The notes beneath the pieces were generated by a model. It was not told the DNA's origin. It saw only the letters and a program-made list of their open reading frames with translations, and ran no database searches. Positions 33,218 through 46,600 of a DNA stretch of 64,000 nt are shown here, piece after piece (positions within the stretch are counted from its first letter, which is position 1; every line of letters begins with the position of its first letter). Position numbers and translations under genes: made by a program. The stretch is from Neoconidiobolus thromboides FSU 785. Its lineage: Eukaryota; Entomophthoromycota; Entomophthoromycetes; Entomophthorales; Neoconidiobolaceae. The stretch is from positions 1-64,000 of the forward strand of contig MU626291.1 in NCBI GenBank assembly GCA_025603075.1, given 5' to 3'.

Positions 33218-33746
33218 ATTCAAAGTTTTATATCCCTTTTCATCTTAGCTTTATGACTTAATTGATAGTCAATGAATAAAAATTTTAACCTACGTTTTTA
33301 AGATAAATTGATAAATGTTACCTTTTTTATCATAATTTGAGATTTGTAGTTTGAATTTATGAATTTATTTTGTTTTTTAAGGGATAAAACGTTATTGAAG
33401 AATAGTTAAATTGATTTATTATTTACATATAACTTTTTGAAGGTTATAGTAATCATAAGCGGTTCGTTTATGAACAAAATCTGAGTGTACTATAAGAGAT
33501 ATACTAAACAAAAGAGTTGTTAATCATTTTTTATTAACTTTCAATATTAAATAGTTAATTAGCTAAGGATAGCAATAGTTATTTTTAAGTATTAATTTTT
33601 TACAGCTATTTCTTCTAAAATAAAGTTACTTCATTGAACCAATCAAACTCATCAAATAAACACCTGTTTTATGCAATCAAAAGATAATAATAACCTTCCA
33701 AAAATTATGGGAATTCATAATTCATTTCTCTCCAATATTTTCAAGA
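33218..33746. other. Spacer between tandem nucleoporin genes
   Basis: About 530 bp, AT-rich, no gene or MITE seen; must hold the terminator of the first and promoter of the second nucleoporin gene. Confidence 0.5.
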
Positions 33747-36700
33747 ATGCAGGAGTATAATTTTAATAAACTAACCAATAAAGCTTATTTCAAGCAACGA
33801 GGTTATAATGAGCCTGAACCATTTATACGTCCTGAGCCCGTAACAAAAATTCAAGAAGAACGTTATAAATCTACTGCAAGATCCCAGTTGGTTCATAATC
33901 TCAATTTATTATCTCCAGAAAATAATGATTTGGGGAATTTATTACTTACTCTACCAGAAAAATTTAGTTATGCAATAAAGAATTCAACTTTTGTGGATGG
34001 ACCTACCAATTTTCCAATAGCATTAAAAGAAAAGATAGAAGAATCTAAAGAAGATATCAAAGCTGGATTTTTAGGATATTTAAATTTTGCTTATTTTATA
34101 ATTGATGGAAATTTATATCTTTGGAATTATCAACAAGATGTTATTAAAGTAGAACTACAAAAAAGTGATTGTTTAAGTGTACATTTAGCTAAAGCAAAAA
34201 AAGAGTGTTTTGATGACAATGTAGAATGGACATTGATGATTTGTTGTAAAAGTACATTATCGGTAGTAGGAATATATTTTGATATTGAGAAAAATTTACA
34301 ATTTGCTTATTCCCCATATACTTTAGAATATGCCTTTTCTAAAGATGTTACAATGGTTTCAACTATTGATGGCAGAGTGTTTTTTACTAATAATGATGAA
34401 ATTTATGAAGTATTTTATCAGCTTAGAGAAACCTTATTTTCTCGTCGACTTGAAGTCAAAAAGTTAACTTCACCCAACTTAATGTCTTCTCTTTTTGGTT
34501 CAACCAGTGGGTATAGTAAAATCGTATTAGATGAAGATAGAAAGTTATTATATGCATTTAAATCCATTGAGGAAATTGTTATGATTAGTTTAGGTGAAAA
34601 AGGAAATCAGTTTATAGTTCAAAAAAGTTTCAAATTTGATACAACTAATATTGATCCTTTATATAGTCCTAAAATTATGGAAGCTCTTGCTTCGGGTATT
34701 ATTGAATTACATCCTATTCCTTTAGCTCAATCAAATATTGTTAGATTTGTTATTTTAACGCATAACGGTGCAAGCATATTTTATAGAGAAAATAAAAATT
34801 CAATAAATAATAGGGCACTTCCATTAGAATATCATGCTTTTCTTAGCCCTGCAGCTACAATCAATATCGATTTATCTCCCGTTACATTTTATAATAATGG
34901 ATTGACATTATCATCTTATAAAAAGGAAGAAAAAACATTGATTAGTTCACGTTATTTAGAAAGTACACCCGGATTAAATGATAATAAGATTAATGATTTA
35001 GTTTATAATTATTATGTTAAAGGAGATGTACTGGATATGATTGAGTTACCACCTGTTCCAACGGACCTTATATCAACAAAAAACAATGGAATTTCATTAG
35101 TAACACCGGATGATACAGTAGGGCAATATTATCGACCATTTCGTACTTTTATGATATTAACAACTGAAGGTTTGTATTGTATACAAAAATTTCGACCAAT
35201 TGATTGCTTGGAAGAAGCCATTACAAAGAGTCCCAATGATCGAGTAGAAAATTTTAAATTTAATTCAATATTAGAGTATTATGGAAAAGCAGAAGTTATT
35301 TGTATGTTGTTATTTTTATTATCTCATCATCCAGTGAGTAGAATGGGTAAATCAGGGTATACTGGAATGTATGGTATAGTAAATAGACCAACAAGACAAA
35401 TTAAATTAATGAAGCAATGCTATAAATATATTGAAAAAATCAAAGATAAAGCTACTTTACAAAGTATTGAAGTTAATTCACTTAAAAAATATTGGGCTCC
35501 TGGAAGTACAATTTGGATTAAAAATAGCGCTAGTTATATTGGATTTTTAAAATTAGTTACAAGATTATTACAACCTATTTGGAAAACTCATTTTATTAAA
35601 TCATTAATTATTGATAATAATAACACATTTGAATTTGGTGCATCAAAAGATATTTTAGATGTTATTAATCCTAATTTAACAGCTGTTATTAATTTAATTC
35701 ATAATATATCTCATTATAATGAATATAAACGATTAGGTACTGAAGAAAATGATACACTAACAGGGCCAACTTCTGTAGTAAATAATAATTTAGAATCGGA
35801 ATGGGAAGAAATCGAGTTATTTAGACAGTTAAGACAACAAGTAGATCGTGCTAGAGAATTAATTAACTTTCAACAAATCTTACTTGAGCTTAATGATGCT
35901 GGAATATTCAATTCACTTGAACAGGATACAATTAATAAAATAAGTTCACTTACTTTTGAAGACTTAACAGATATAAATAAATGGCACATATTGTTCAATC
36001 AAATAATAGCCGTGGTAGTTAAAGAAAAGGGAACTTCATCAACAGAAAATGTATCTGTGTTAAGTCCATTCAAACATTTCTGTCCTAACATATTATCAGA
36101 AGATAGTTATCATTATTTCAAAGGACTTGAAAACATATTAATTGCTAGTGTCCAACCCTCCTTTCACTTATCTACTTTATTTATTCGATTAGCACAAGAT
36201 TCCTTTGATGAAATGAAAACTATTTTATCAACAGATAAACTTTTAGGTATTATTCAAGACTATTGTGAGTTAGGTTTTTGTAATGGAGCTTTAATGGCCA
36301 TTGCAAATACAATCACAAAGATTAATAACCAAAAATTGGAATTAAACTTTGAAGCTAAAAAAATAGAAATTCAAGATTATTACCAATTAGCTATTATACC
36401 ATTGACTCATATTTATCCAATAATGAAAGCCAATTTTAATGCGTTTGAATTTACTAAAGATTATAGAAACATAAAAGCAAGTTTGATGAAGATCTTTAAT
36501 TCATGTTTAGATAAAAACTTCCATTATGTTATTTATGAATGGTTTATGGAATCTGGTCATATTAAAATGTTAATTGAATTCCAAACACCTTATTTAGAAC
36601 AATTTTTAAAAGAAAAACATAGTTCTATTGATAATGAATTTTTACAAAGATATTTATCCCATCATAAGCGTTACTTAGAAGCTACTGAAATTTACTTTAA

Positions 36701-37932
36701 ACGAGCTATTATTGAGAGGTAAAATAATATATCATAATGTATATAATAATTTTTTTATTAAATTAATTTTAATCAATTAGTTCTGAAATGTCATTACAAA
36801 AAAGAATCGAATTTTTACAAAAAGCAGATTATCAATCGGATGACTTTAGGATCAAAGATAAAAGTTATAATAGAGACAATATTCGTAAAAATATCAAGTA
36901 TATGCTCCGAATTGCTAGGTTGCAAGATTTGATGGTAAAGGAATTGATTTCAGCTTCCCATCTTGCTAAAGATTTGACTGAAGAAGCTATTAAAGGGTTA
37001 AATTTTAAATTATATGAACCTGCTGAGGTTATTTTTTAATTTTTTAATTATTTAAATATTTATTAAATCAATTTTTTAGCTTTATGATGAATTTATTGAG
37101 TCTCTTGAATTACCTATATCTGAAATTGCAATTACAATTTTATTTTTTAATCAATCAAAGAGTAGAAAGGAACTTATTGTACTTATTGAAGAATGGTACA
37201 AATTATGTAAGATATAGTTCAATTTTTAAACTGTTGTCATTAATGTTTTAATAGTAAAGAAAAATACGGTCAAAGTAGATTTCCCAAAGACATTGAGAGA
37301 AAACTTAAATTCGATTGTAAAAGCAGTTACCAAATGTCATGAAACATCGTATATAAGTAAGTTAAATTTGGTATCAAATAAGATTTAATTAACAACTTTT
37401 TAGAATATTGGCATGTACCTTTATTCCGGGTGTTTGCAGAAAATATCAATACAATTACACTTGAGTGGGTTATAGATTCATTATCCGAATTAGGTTATAC
37501 TTCATTTGAAATTTTAGGATTTTTGATGACTGCTTTGAATAATGATGTAATATATTCAATTTATAATAAACATAATTTAATATTTTTTGAAATAGGAATA
37601 TCCATTCAGTTCACCCAAATTTTGTCATGAAGTATTGAATTTAATATTTGCTTTGATTGAAGATCAAAGTGATACTATGCTTAAAAATAAGTAAGTAAAG
37701 TCAGTTTTTCATTTTATTTTATTTTATCCACTTTTCTAGACACCAAGATATTACCCATGCATTATCAACGATCCCTCACACTGTCCCAACGCTTACAGAT
37801 AGAATTAAAGCATATGAAGTACCTAAACAACGCTTTGATTTTGATTATAAATTTAGAAAACATAGGTATGATGTATTGAATTCATATACTGATGAAAGAA
37901 GTACCAAAAGTAGGAAAATTGGAAATAATTAA
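33747..37932 (+). CDS. NUP170: Nuclear pore inner-ring nucleoporin Nup155/Nup170, full length
   Basis: Deduced exons: 33747-36718, 36781-37027, 37080-37206, 37255-37356, 37404-37546, 37596-37690, 37740-37932 (1292 residues, normal for the family). The N-terminal propeller includes GFLGYLNFAYFI, DGNLYLWNY, DGRVFF and the RPFRTFMILTTEGLYCIQKF/RPIDCLEEA stretch. The C-terminal solenoid includes YHYFKGLENILIASVQPSFH and ENINTITLEWVIDSLSELGY. Nup155/Nup170 is a structural subunit of the inner ring that contacts membrane, Nup53-type and Nup93-type partners. This is the least diverged of the three copies and probably supplies the essential function. It lacks the two introns flanking the 75-bp exon of the other copies. 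It starts 529 bp after the shorter paralogue, in direct orientation. Confidence 0.92.
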
Positions 37933-38239
37933 GAAAAGGATTAAAAAAGTTAAGATTCAATTGTATTCGTAGTGGTTTCAAACTTAATTCTAGTTGATAT
38001 ACTGAATTAAAAATTGTTCACGTTAAGTATATATTTTTTGAGTTTTTTAAAATGTGATTCGAGTAGTATTTTTAGTGATGTAGTTTTAAGTGCATTTAAG
38101 ATGTATTGTTTTTTTTGAAGTATTTTTATTAAATAGTTATGTTTTATAAGCTTTATTTATTTCACAGAAAGAATAACCTTTGAGTTAAAATGTTATGTTA
38201 AAATTAATATTAATTGTCAATTTAGAATTTTGGATCTTT

Positions 38240-39096
38240 TGTGAAATATCGCTTTGTCAGTCTCATGGTTAATTATAGCATAACAATCGCCTAAGCTGTT
38301 GTGTTCTTGAGTTCAGAGAAAATCAATCCCACGTTCTTAGTTTGATTTGCTATGAGAATTTCTAGCTCCATCCCAAAGAATATTATCTTCTCATTTTGAT
38401 ATTTATACTTTTCAGAGTATAAAAGAGCTTACAGAGTATTGTGAAATCTGGTACTCAGGGTTTGGAGTCAAGAACAGCTATTGCTGGGTTGACTACTCTA
38501 TAAGTCGAAAGGTCTTAGTTTATGTGACTAAGATAGACTTGGATTATGAGGAATAGCACGTAATAGGTTACAAGCTATATAAGACAAATAGAATAGACAA
38601 TACTAATGTAAAATACTATTAAGAAAACTTAGTGGCTTTATTAAATGTTCGAGATATCAGGGATTAATTCAGTTAAAAAGCCTCGAACTATTATACTCTG
38701 TAAACTCTTTTATACTCTGAAAAGTATAAGTATCAAAATGAGAAGATAATATTCTTTTGGGTGGAACTAGAAATTCTCATAACAAATCAAAATAATTAAC
38801 CATGGGACTGACGAAGCGATATTTCACAGTATAGTAGTTCGAAGCTTTTTAACTGAATTATTCCCTGATATCTCGAACATTTAATAAAACCACTAAGTTT
38901 TCTTAATAGTACTTTACATAGATTTTACATTAGTATTGTCTATTCTATTTGTCTTATATAGCTTGTAACCTATTACGTGCTATTCCTCATAATCCAAGTC
39001 TATCTTAGTCACATAAACTAAGACCTTTCGACTTATAGAGTAGTCAACCCAGCAATAGCTGTTCTTGACTCCAAACCCTGAGTACCAGATTTCACA
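38240..39096 (-). mobile_element. Solo LTR (outer), interrupted by a second LTR
   Basis: Termini TGTGAAAT (38240-38247) and ATTTCACA (39089-39096) are 8-bp perfect inverted repeats with the TG...CA ends typical of LTRs. The element is flanked by the 4-bp direct repeat CTTT (38236-38239 and 39097-39100). Removing the inner insertion and one GTAT leaves about 464 bp. Compared with the inner copy it is the reverse complement, with a 65-bp extra segment (38276-38340). No internal coding region or second LTR is seen, so it is a solo LTR or a small non-autonomous element. Confidence 0.85.
38440..38828 (+). mobile_element. Solo LTR (inner), inverted insertion in the same family
   Basis: 389 bp, TGTGAAATCTGG to CGATATTTCACA, flanked by GTAT direct repeats at 38436-38439 and 38829-38832. 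Its sequence is the reverse complement of the two outer halves at roughly 95 percent identity by eye, so both copies are young. Orientation sign is relative to the outer copy. Confidence 0.88.
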
Positions 39097-39437
39097 CTTT
39101 TTATATTGAGCTCTAAATGTTTTGCTAGCTGTTATCTGAGTGAAATTTAGGAATTTTTAAATTGTTGTATGCATATAAAAAAGGTTGACAGTTCTCTGAA
39201 TAGCTTAGTTGATTTGTTAAAACTAAGTTTTATAATTAGAGATGTTTTTATTTGAAATTGTAAAATGGAAAAATTTAAATGGGGATGTCTGAGTTAATTT
39301 CATTTTCCTATCCAATTTTTAAATATAATTCTTTTTTTAAAATTTATTAGTAATTATAAAAGTTTAAAAAAAGTACTAATTAAAATTTAAATAATCATCT
39401 GAAATTTAGCTAAATTTTGAACAGATTAAAATCAAAT

Positions 39438-39542
39438 ATTTGGGGATGTTTTTTTGGTTTCATTATTTTTCCATTTTTAAACGCTATTTGAGTGGAAAGA
39501 TTGTTGGCAAAATTCTTAAACAAAATAGTACATCCCCATTTG
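39438..39542 (-). mobile_element. Hairpin MITE, copy 15
   Basis: ATTTGGGGATGTTTTTTTGG to AGTACATCCCCATTTG; central AAACGCTATTTGAGTGGAAAG. Confidence 0.88.
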
Positions 39543-39944
39543 TTCAATATAAGCAGCTATCATGGTAAAAATAAAAATATTAAAATGAGCTGTTTTTAAT
39601 AGAAGCATAAGCTAATGATTTGTTAAGCTTTTTTAATAATAAAAATGATATTATTAAATAATATAGTAATTTCAAAGATTGAAATATGTAAAAATTAAAG
39701 AAATTATTTGAGCTTATCAAATACAAAAGCTTTAAGTAAAGTATATAAATGATCTTAAGTTTTGTTTCAAACAGTTTTATTAATTGTTTTATAGTTTTTG
39801 TTTTTAAACAAAAATAGTAATATAAAATTTAAGTTATTAAAATGATTTATTTGTTAGCATGTTAATACAAATTTAATACTTTTTTATAACAGATTTCTTA
39901 AAATAAAATTATTACATTATGTCTGGAAATTTTAAAAGTAAATA

Positions 39945-40049
39945 ATATGATGATATTTTTTTTGGCTTCATTACTTTTTCTATCTTTTAAACACTATTTG
40001 AGTAGAAAAATTATTAGTGAAATTCTTATACAAAAATACATCTCTACAT
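39945..40049 (-). mobile_element. Hairpin MITE, copy 16
   Basis: ATATGATGATATTTTTTTTGG to AAAAATACATCTCTACAT; ends decayed, core TTTGAGTAGAAAAATTATTAG clear. Lies 155 bp downstream of the stop of the S9 peptidase gene. Confidence 0.8.
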
Positions 40050-40203
40050 GCTTTGAATCTTTTTTAAAGCTATACTAAATAACAAATTCATTATGATTTG
40101 TTAAAATTAAACTAATTAAAATTTACTATAAATAACATGAAACAAAGTTAATTTACTAAAAATGAACAATCTAATATTCAAAAAACAGCTTTATTTTTAA
40201 ATT

Positions 40204-42267
40204 TTAATTATCAATTGGAACTGGATAAGGGGTTGTATAATTAATCCATTTAGCGGACCAATTCAAACATTCATTCATCCATTTAAGTGAATTAGCATTT
40301 CTAAGTACATGATGTGATTCATTAGGAAAATATAGGAATTTAGCTGGTATTTTTCTTCTTAACAAAGCATTATAAGTCGCTATCCCTTCACTTTCTGGTA
40401 CTTGATAATCTTTACCACCATGAATAACTAACATTGGTGTTTTCCATTTTTGAATATAACTTGAAGGAGAATCCCTTAGTGCAATAGATTTTACTTTAGT
40501 ATCCCATATATCTCCCCCCAATTCTGCAGTCATAAAATGTTGTACATCAATAGTATGATATAAATGAGTTAAATCAAATATACCAGCATGGGAAACAATG
40601 GCTTTGAATAGGTTTGTCCGACCATTTAACATATTCATCATATAGCCGCCATAGCTACCACCCCATGCAATGACTTTGGTTGCATCTAAATATTTATGTT
40701 CTTTTAATACATAGTCTAATCCCTTCAATGTATCTTCCACAGGTAATGTACCCCAATTACTAATAACTGAATTTATAAATTTATGACCCCAACCATAAGA
40801 ACCATGGAAATTAATACTAACTAAAACATAACCGGCATTAACAGGTATTTGATAATTCCATCGATTGGACCAATTATCATTAAATGGGTTTTCAGGACCA
40901 CCGTGAGACCAATATATTACTGGGTATTTTTTAGTAGAATCAAAATTAGGTGGTTTAATTATAAAACCTTGCACTGTTTGATTTAAAGCACCAGTGAAAT
41001 AAAAAGGTTCATACGAATTTAATTGAAATTGTTGTAAATATTCAATATTAATATTTGATAATAGTTTTAAATCATTACCATCTTTTTTAACTGAATATAA
41101 TTCTTGTGGATGTTTTGAAGAATGTCTTACTACTATTAATTCATCTTTTAATTCTTTTAATAAAGAGGTACCTCCTGTTTTGACTATTGCTTTATATTCT
41201 TCTGTTTTTATATTTAACTCAAATAATTTATCGTAGCCATTATCAGGTATTGTCAAATATAAACAATCTCCATCATTTGAAAATGTAATAACTTCAAAAT
41301 GAGCATCCCAATTTTTAGCTATTATTTGAGTCTTCTTTGTTTCTAAATTATAATACACTATCTTTGTTTTATCTGCTGTATTAATATCACTATCCATTTG
41401 AACCCAAGCTAAATAGTTTCCATTAGGTGAAAATTTGGGACTTGTAATTAAACCTTTATCTTTTTCAGATATTAATATAGGTTCTGATTTTCCGTCAGTA
41501 GCTACTAAATATAATTCAACAGTGGATTTAATAGCTTGATATTTAGTATTTGGACGAGTTAAGAAAGCAACCCATTTCCCATTTGGGGATAAAGCATAAG
41601 CATGATCTTCATAGTAAGGTCTTAATGGGGATTCCAAATTGGGAATATTTTTTAATAAATCAATACTCTCACTGACTATTTTATCCTTAAAGAAATCACT
41701 AACAAATACATGTTGATTAATATAATCATACCATTGATCCCAATTTCGAACATAACTTTGTTCAAAAGTAACTCCGCTACTAAAACTTTTTTGCATCTTT
41801 TTAACAGTTACTCCAGAGGTAAAGATTAATTTGTTGTGCTCTAAATTGATTTTAACTCCATTAATATCTCCCACTGTAAAATTACTATGTTGAAATAAAG
41901 AACTTTTGCCCAATTTTAAATCTAAGGACCAAATATTGGGACTACCGGATCTTTCGGATACAAATGCAATTCGATTTTCATCAATAAATGAAATAGGGAC
42001 AAAATCATTAGTTGTTAATTCGGTGATATCTTTAGTTACATTAAGGGTAGTATCCAATAATTTATATAATGTAGTTTTACGATCTGTTTCCTTATTATAG
42101 GTAGTGGAGGAGTAAATAAATTGAGTTCCATTATCGGAGGAGGTAAAATAGTATGGACGAGCCATGGTCACTAAATCCGAAGGTGTAAAAGCTACACTTT
42201 GGCTTAAGACAGCCAATGGTGTAATGCATAAAGTTATTAATGATATAACAAATGGCTTATGAACCAT
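40204..42267 (-). CDS. Secreted S9 peptidase, dipeptidyl peptidase 5-like
   Basis: Single-exon gene for 687 residues. Signal peptide MVHKPFVISLITLCITPLAVLSQ cut near AVLSQ, followed by a beta-propeller with WD-like blades (IAFVSERSGSPNIWSLDL, LSPNGKWVAFLTRP, FSPNGNYLAWVQ). The C-terminal alpha/beta-hydrolase domain has the nucleophile S538 in GGSYGGYM, D620 in GGKDYQVPE and H652 in NESHHVLRN, the expected catalytic triad of prolyl oligopeptidase family S9C. Fungal DPP5 releases X-Ala and similar dipeptides from extracellular peptides and is a known secreted antigen. TATAAATAC is present 65-73 bp upstream (42332-42340). A decayed paralogue lies at 59786-61805. Confidence 0.93.
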   Translation of the reverse strand: MVHKPFVISLITLCITPLAVLSQSVAFTPSDLVTMARPYYFTSSDNGTQFIYSSTTYNKETDRKTTLYKLLDTTLNVTKDITELTTNDFVPISFIDENRIAFVSERSGSPNIWSLDLKLGKSSLFQHSNFTVGDINGVKINLEHNKLIFTSGVTVKKMQKSFSSGVTFEQSYVRNWDQWYDYINQHVFVSDFFKDKIVSESIDLLKNIPNLESPLRPYYEDHAYALSPNGKWVAFLTRPNTKYQAIKSTVELYLVATDGKSEPILISEKDKGLITSPKFSPNGNYLAWVQMDSDINTADKTKIVYYNLETKKTQIIAKNWDAHFEVITFSNDGDCLYLTIPDNGYDKLFELNIKTEEYKAIVKTGGTSLLKELKDELIVVRHSSKHPQELYSVKKDGNDLKLLSNINIEYLQQFQLNSYEPFYFTGALNQTVQGFIIKPPNFDSTKKYPVIYWSHGGPENPFNDNWSNRWNYQIPVNAGYVLVSINFHGSYGWGHKFINSVISNWGTLPVEDTLKGLDYVLKEHKYLDATKVIAWGGSYGGYMMNMLNGRTNLFKAIVSHAGIFDLTHLYHTIDVQHFMTAELGGDIWDTKVKSIALRDSPSSYIQKWKTPMLVIHGGKDYQVPESEGIATYNALLRRKIPAKFLYFPNESHHVLRNANSLKWMNECLNWSAKWINYTTPYPVPIDN

Positions 42268-43660
42268 TTTTATAAAGCGACAACTAATTTTATTATTATT
42301 GAATTTAATAAAATATGGAGTGTTTTATTGAGTATTTATACTTTTGTTATAAACACTCGATAATACTTATGTTAATAAAGATTAGTAATTCAAAACAATC
42401 ATTATTTATGTGCTAATTGTATATATCAACCTTATTTTTTTATTGAGTTAAATTTAATTATAATTGAAAATTGGGATATTCTAAATGGTTGAAATTATTA
42501 TTTTTCTATCTAATTAAATTCATGATCATGTTATAATTGATTAATATTTTAAAAAAATATCGCTTTAACAAGTATTTATGGTAAAAGTTATTAAAAAATA
42601 TTAATCCTTAAAATATATTATTTTTCATAAGTGTAATGCTATATTTTATTTTAAATTAGTACAATATTTATATATGCTATCAAATATAAGCATTTAATAT
42701 ACTACAACTATCCTTTCTATTTTTAATAACTACATCCAATAACTTCCTGATTAATTGTTTTAAAGAATAAGGATAAGGGTTTTATTAAATGTCATAATAT
42801 TTTCTTGAATTCAATTATTCAAAGTATAATAATAATATATTAATTCAACATCACATCACTCATTTTGATTTTCTTGCAGAGATTTAGCTAAATATGGAAA
42901 TTACTAAAAATAATTGAATTATTCAAATTCAAATCCAAAGATAAATGAAATAATAGAATAGTTAATATGTTATAGAAACAAAGTAATTGAAATTTACTTT
43001 TATTAGTAGATACTATAATAGTTAAAGTTTATTCTATTTACTATTATTACTTAACCTTATTTCAAATTCCTTTTTAAAAACCTTAGATATCATTCTAAAT
43101 AGTTCAAAATAAAGTTGAAATTTCAATAGTTTTATTGTATATTAGTTTAAAAAAATAATTAACCTCGAAATGATAGACAGAAAACTCGCTTATTATAATC
43201 GGAATAAAAGAATCTCTACTTTTTTCTTATTTCAATTTACTCAATGCTCTGGTAAATAATTCGATTTTTTAACCATTAGAATTCTCCAAAATGGAAGGAG
43301 CAAAAGCCGATTTATCCAAGATTCAAATTTTGAATCAAAACTTTAAACCTTAATTTTTACCATTTATAGCAATTTCTTTTGAAAAGTGCGTAAATGGAAA
43401 TGAAAATTAAATTATTAAATTATATCTAATATTATAACAATTGATATTAATATAATAAAGTTAATAAAAAAATAAAATAGTTTGTTTTTTTAGGAACATT
43501 GTCAAACTATTATGATTAATATCAAATTAAATTATAAGACCCATTAGGCAGATTAAAAAGAATTAGCTATAAGATAAAAAACAATCAAAAAACTTGATTA
43601 TTCAATTTAAAAAAGTATTTTATATTTAAATAATAAAAAAAGAATTCCCTGCATTTCCGA
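42268..43660. other. Intergenic region
   Basis: No gene or MITE seen; AT-rich throughout. The TATA box of the S9 peptidase gene is at its left end. Confidence 0.6.
42332..42340 (-). promoter_or_regulatory. TATA box of S9 peptidase gene
   Basis: Minus-strand TATAAATAC, the same nonamer as in the Ser/Thr-rich family and at a similar distance from the ATG. Confidence 0.65.
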
Positions 43661-46600
43661 TTATTCTAAGGTAGATGATTCCTTATTAAAAGTAAAATTA
43701 TTCGGTGGTAATCCAACTTGATAACTATTTTTATCACTACGATTCCTTTTCCATTCGTTAATGAACTCCTCTTTATTTTCCAAATTCAATATTCTTTTAC
43801 GTTGTTTACAATTTTCTAAGTTTTCTCTTTTCATTTCCTCTCTTACTATTTCTCCATATTTTTCTTCTAATAAATTGATTGGTGTTAAATGCTCATTATA
43901 TCTTTTGCCATAATTTATTAATTGATGTCGATAAGTGGAAAGTTCCTGTTGTTTTTTATTATCTTCTAAGGCGGTTGAAAATGATTTTGCTTTTCTTGCA
44001 GATAATGGTAAATGTTGAATTAATTCTTGTAAATAATCCTTTTCGATTGAATTCTGTGGTTGAATATTATATAAATAAGGTGTAACAAACCCAATTCTAT
44101 ATAAAATTAAAAGATTAATACAATATTATTATTATTATTATTAGAACTCACTCTTTTTCCAATTCATAGTTGTTCTTCATATACATAATAATTGAATGAA
44201 TTGCTTTTAATATATTAATATTAAGAATGTTATTCTTTGAATTTAGATTCAATTGAAACTAAAAATAAAAACAAAATAATAGAGATTAATTATAAATCAT
44301 AATAAAATGATTAATAAACTACCTGGTTTTTTAACATTGATTTTAATCCTAATAATAAATCGTTATTTTTAAAACCGAATTCGATTAAATGTTGAATTAT
44401 CCATTCAAGATTAACGGAAGTTATATTGGAAAATTCACATAAAAATAGTTGAATAATGGGTTCTATAAATGAATTAAAATAATTAATATTAATTATAATA
44501 ACAATATAGTATATATAATAAAACTTACTTAAATGAATATGATTCAATGGTTTACTTACATATTCAAAGATTGATTTTAATTCTTTCATTATCGTTTCTG
44601 CTTCTTCAAAAGTCTCGTTTTTATTTACTGATAAATAATAAATAATGATTTTATTAATTTATTAACATTATCTATAATTTATTAACTTACTTTGATTAAA
44701 TAAATTTCTCCATAATTTTTCTGCTTCTATTTCATTAAAAATATTACCAAATGCTAATTTATAAATAATTTGTAATTTTATATAATTATTGAAATTATCT
44801 AATTCATGAGTCATCTAAATTAAAAAACAAAAAGAATTAAACTCAAATGATAATAACATACAATTAATACTTACTTCGTCAATGGAATAATACCTTTGAT
44901 TTAATCTGTCAATTATATTTTGATATTTATCAATTTGTTCGTTTTCTTTTGTTCTAATTTCTCCTTGTAATATACGTTGAAAATTAATCATTTTAACTCC
45001 ATGATTAATCTTATGTAACCATTCATATTTGAAACTTTCTTCTTCATTTTTATGAATTTTATGAGCAGAATTATCTGCTTTTATTAATAGTTTCATTCTT
45101 TCGTATGAATCTAAACTTTCTCTAGAATAAGAACGTAAGAGAATATTCAAGAATTTAACTTAAAAAAAGCTTACAAATTACTCATCGCTTTTTCCGTATA
45201 TAATTTAGTTAACTTTAAATAATCTTGATTATACTCATAATAAACTTCCAAAATAGGTTGACCATTAGCAGTAACTTTACTTGATGCTAAATATTTTTCC
45301 AAGTATTCGTTCTTAAAATCAAACAATAAATATGCCAGTCCATTTTGAATATAATATTCATAAATATAATCATACAATTGATCATCTTTCAATTCCATAA
45401 GTACAGTTTCAATAAATCTTAAAACAGTTTGATATTCTGTTAATGTTGAACTTACTTGAGTATACCCCGTTTGTGGTGTATATTGAAATTTGATATTATT
45501 ATTAATGGATTTTTCTTTTTCTTCTCTTTTTAACATATCTTCTTTTTTTAATAATGGTAATAAATGATTTAATGGTAATTCTAATAATTTATAATATTCA
45601 CTATTTATTATATTATTATTATCATGTCCTTCTTTTGTCATTATAGTTGATATTAATTTTAAATTATTAATAATAGTTTGAATGGCATTAATAGGTTGAT
45701 TTGATTCCAAATAAAGATTTACTATTAATTGAAGCTTCCTTTTACTTAATGGCTGTTTGTTAAGCTTCAAAGTTGATTCTGCTTTACTTTGGTAATCTAA
45801 CTTATAAAACTTATTACTTTGTGTTAAACTTAAATTTAGATATTCCATAGCCTATTAAATAAGGTTAATCTTTATAATTATACTGGAATAGCTATTATTT
45901 TACCTTATAAACATAATATTCATTTTCAGATATTAAAGTAGGACAATATTGACGAATAATTTCCAACACAGATGAATCCTAAAACAATAAATTAATAAAA
46001 CAACACTAAACAAACAATAAATAAAACATACTGTATCTTTGGCTTCTTTTAATTCTTTAATTGTATTAATTAAACCCAAAATAATAAATTCAATAAATTC
46101 TGTGTTATTATTATTATTATTTAAATTTAAAATATCATTAAATGTTAGTTGAGATAAATTAATAATAGATTGTTGATCTAATTTTTTAATTAAATATAAT
46201 GTGTTTAATTCAAATAATAATAACAAAAATTCTATTAATTCTAGTATTCGATTAATGACTTTGATTAATTCATCTATTAATGGATTTGATTGATTTATTG
46301 GTAATAATTTTCTATCGTTATTGTAAAATTGAACCAAATCATTATCATTGTTACTATTAAATAAACTAAATTGACTTAATACAACAATGAATTGATAAAT
46401 GGATTTTTGTATAAATTTTAATTTAGTGATATTATTATTAAATTGAATATTAACAATTTGTTGATTTTGATTTGTATTAACTTTTAATAATGGTGTATTA
46501 AAGATTGGTGACAAAATACCAGCTAATCCACGAATACAAGCTAAATATTGAATCTTTTTCTCAATTTTTTCTTGTTGACCATTGACTTGTACTATTATAT

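Larger units (their letters stand above)
37933..40203. other. Mobile-element-rich interval
   Basis: No gene. It contains the nested solo LTR pair (38240-39096) and two MITE copies (39438, 39945). A short TAAATGGGGATGTC segment near 39280 resembles a MITE end only. Confidence 0.7.
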
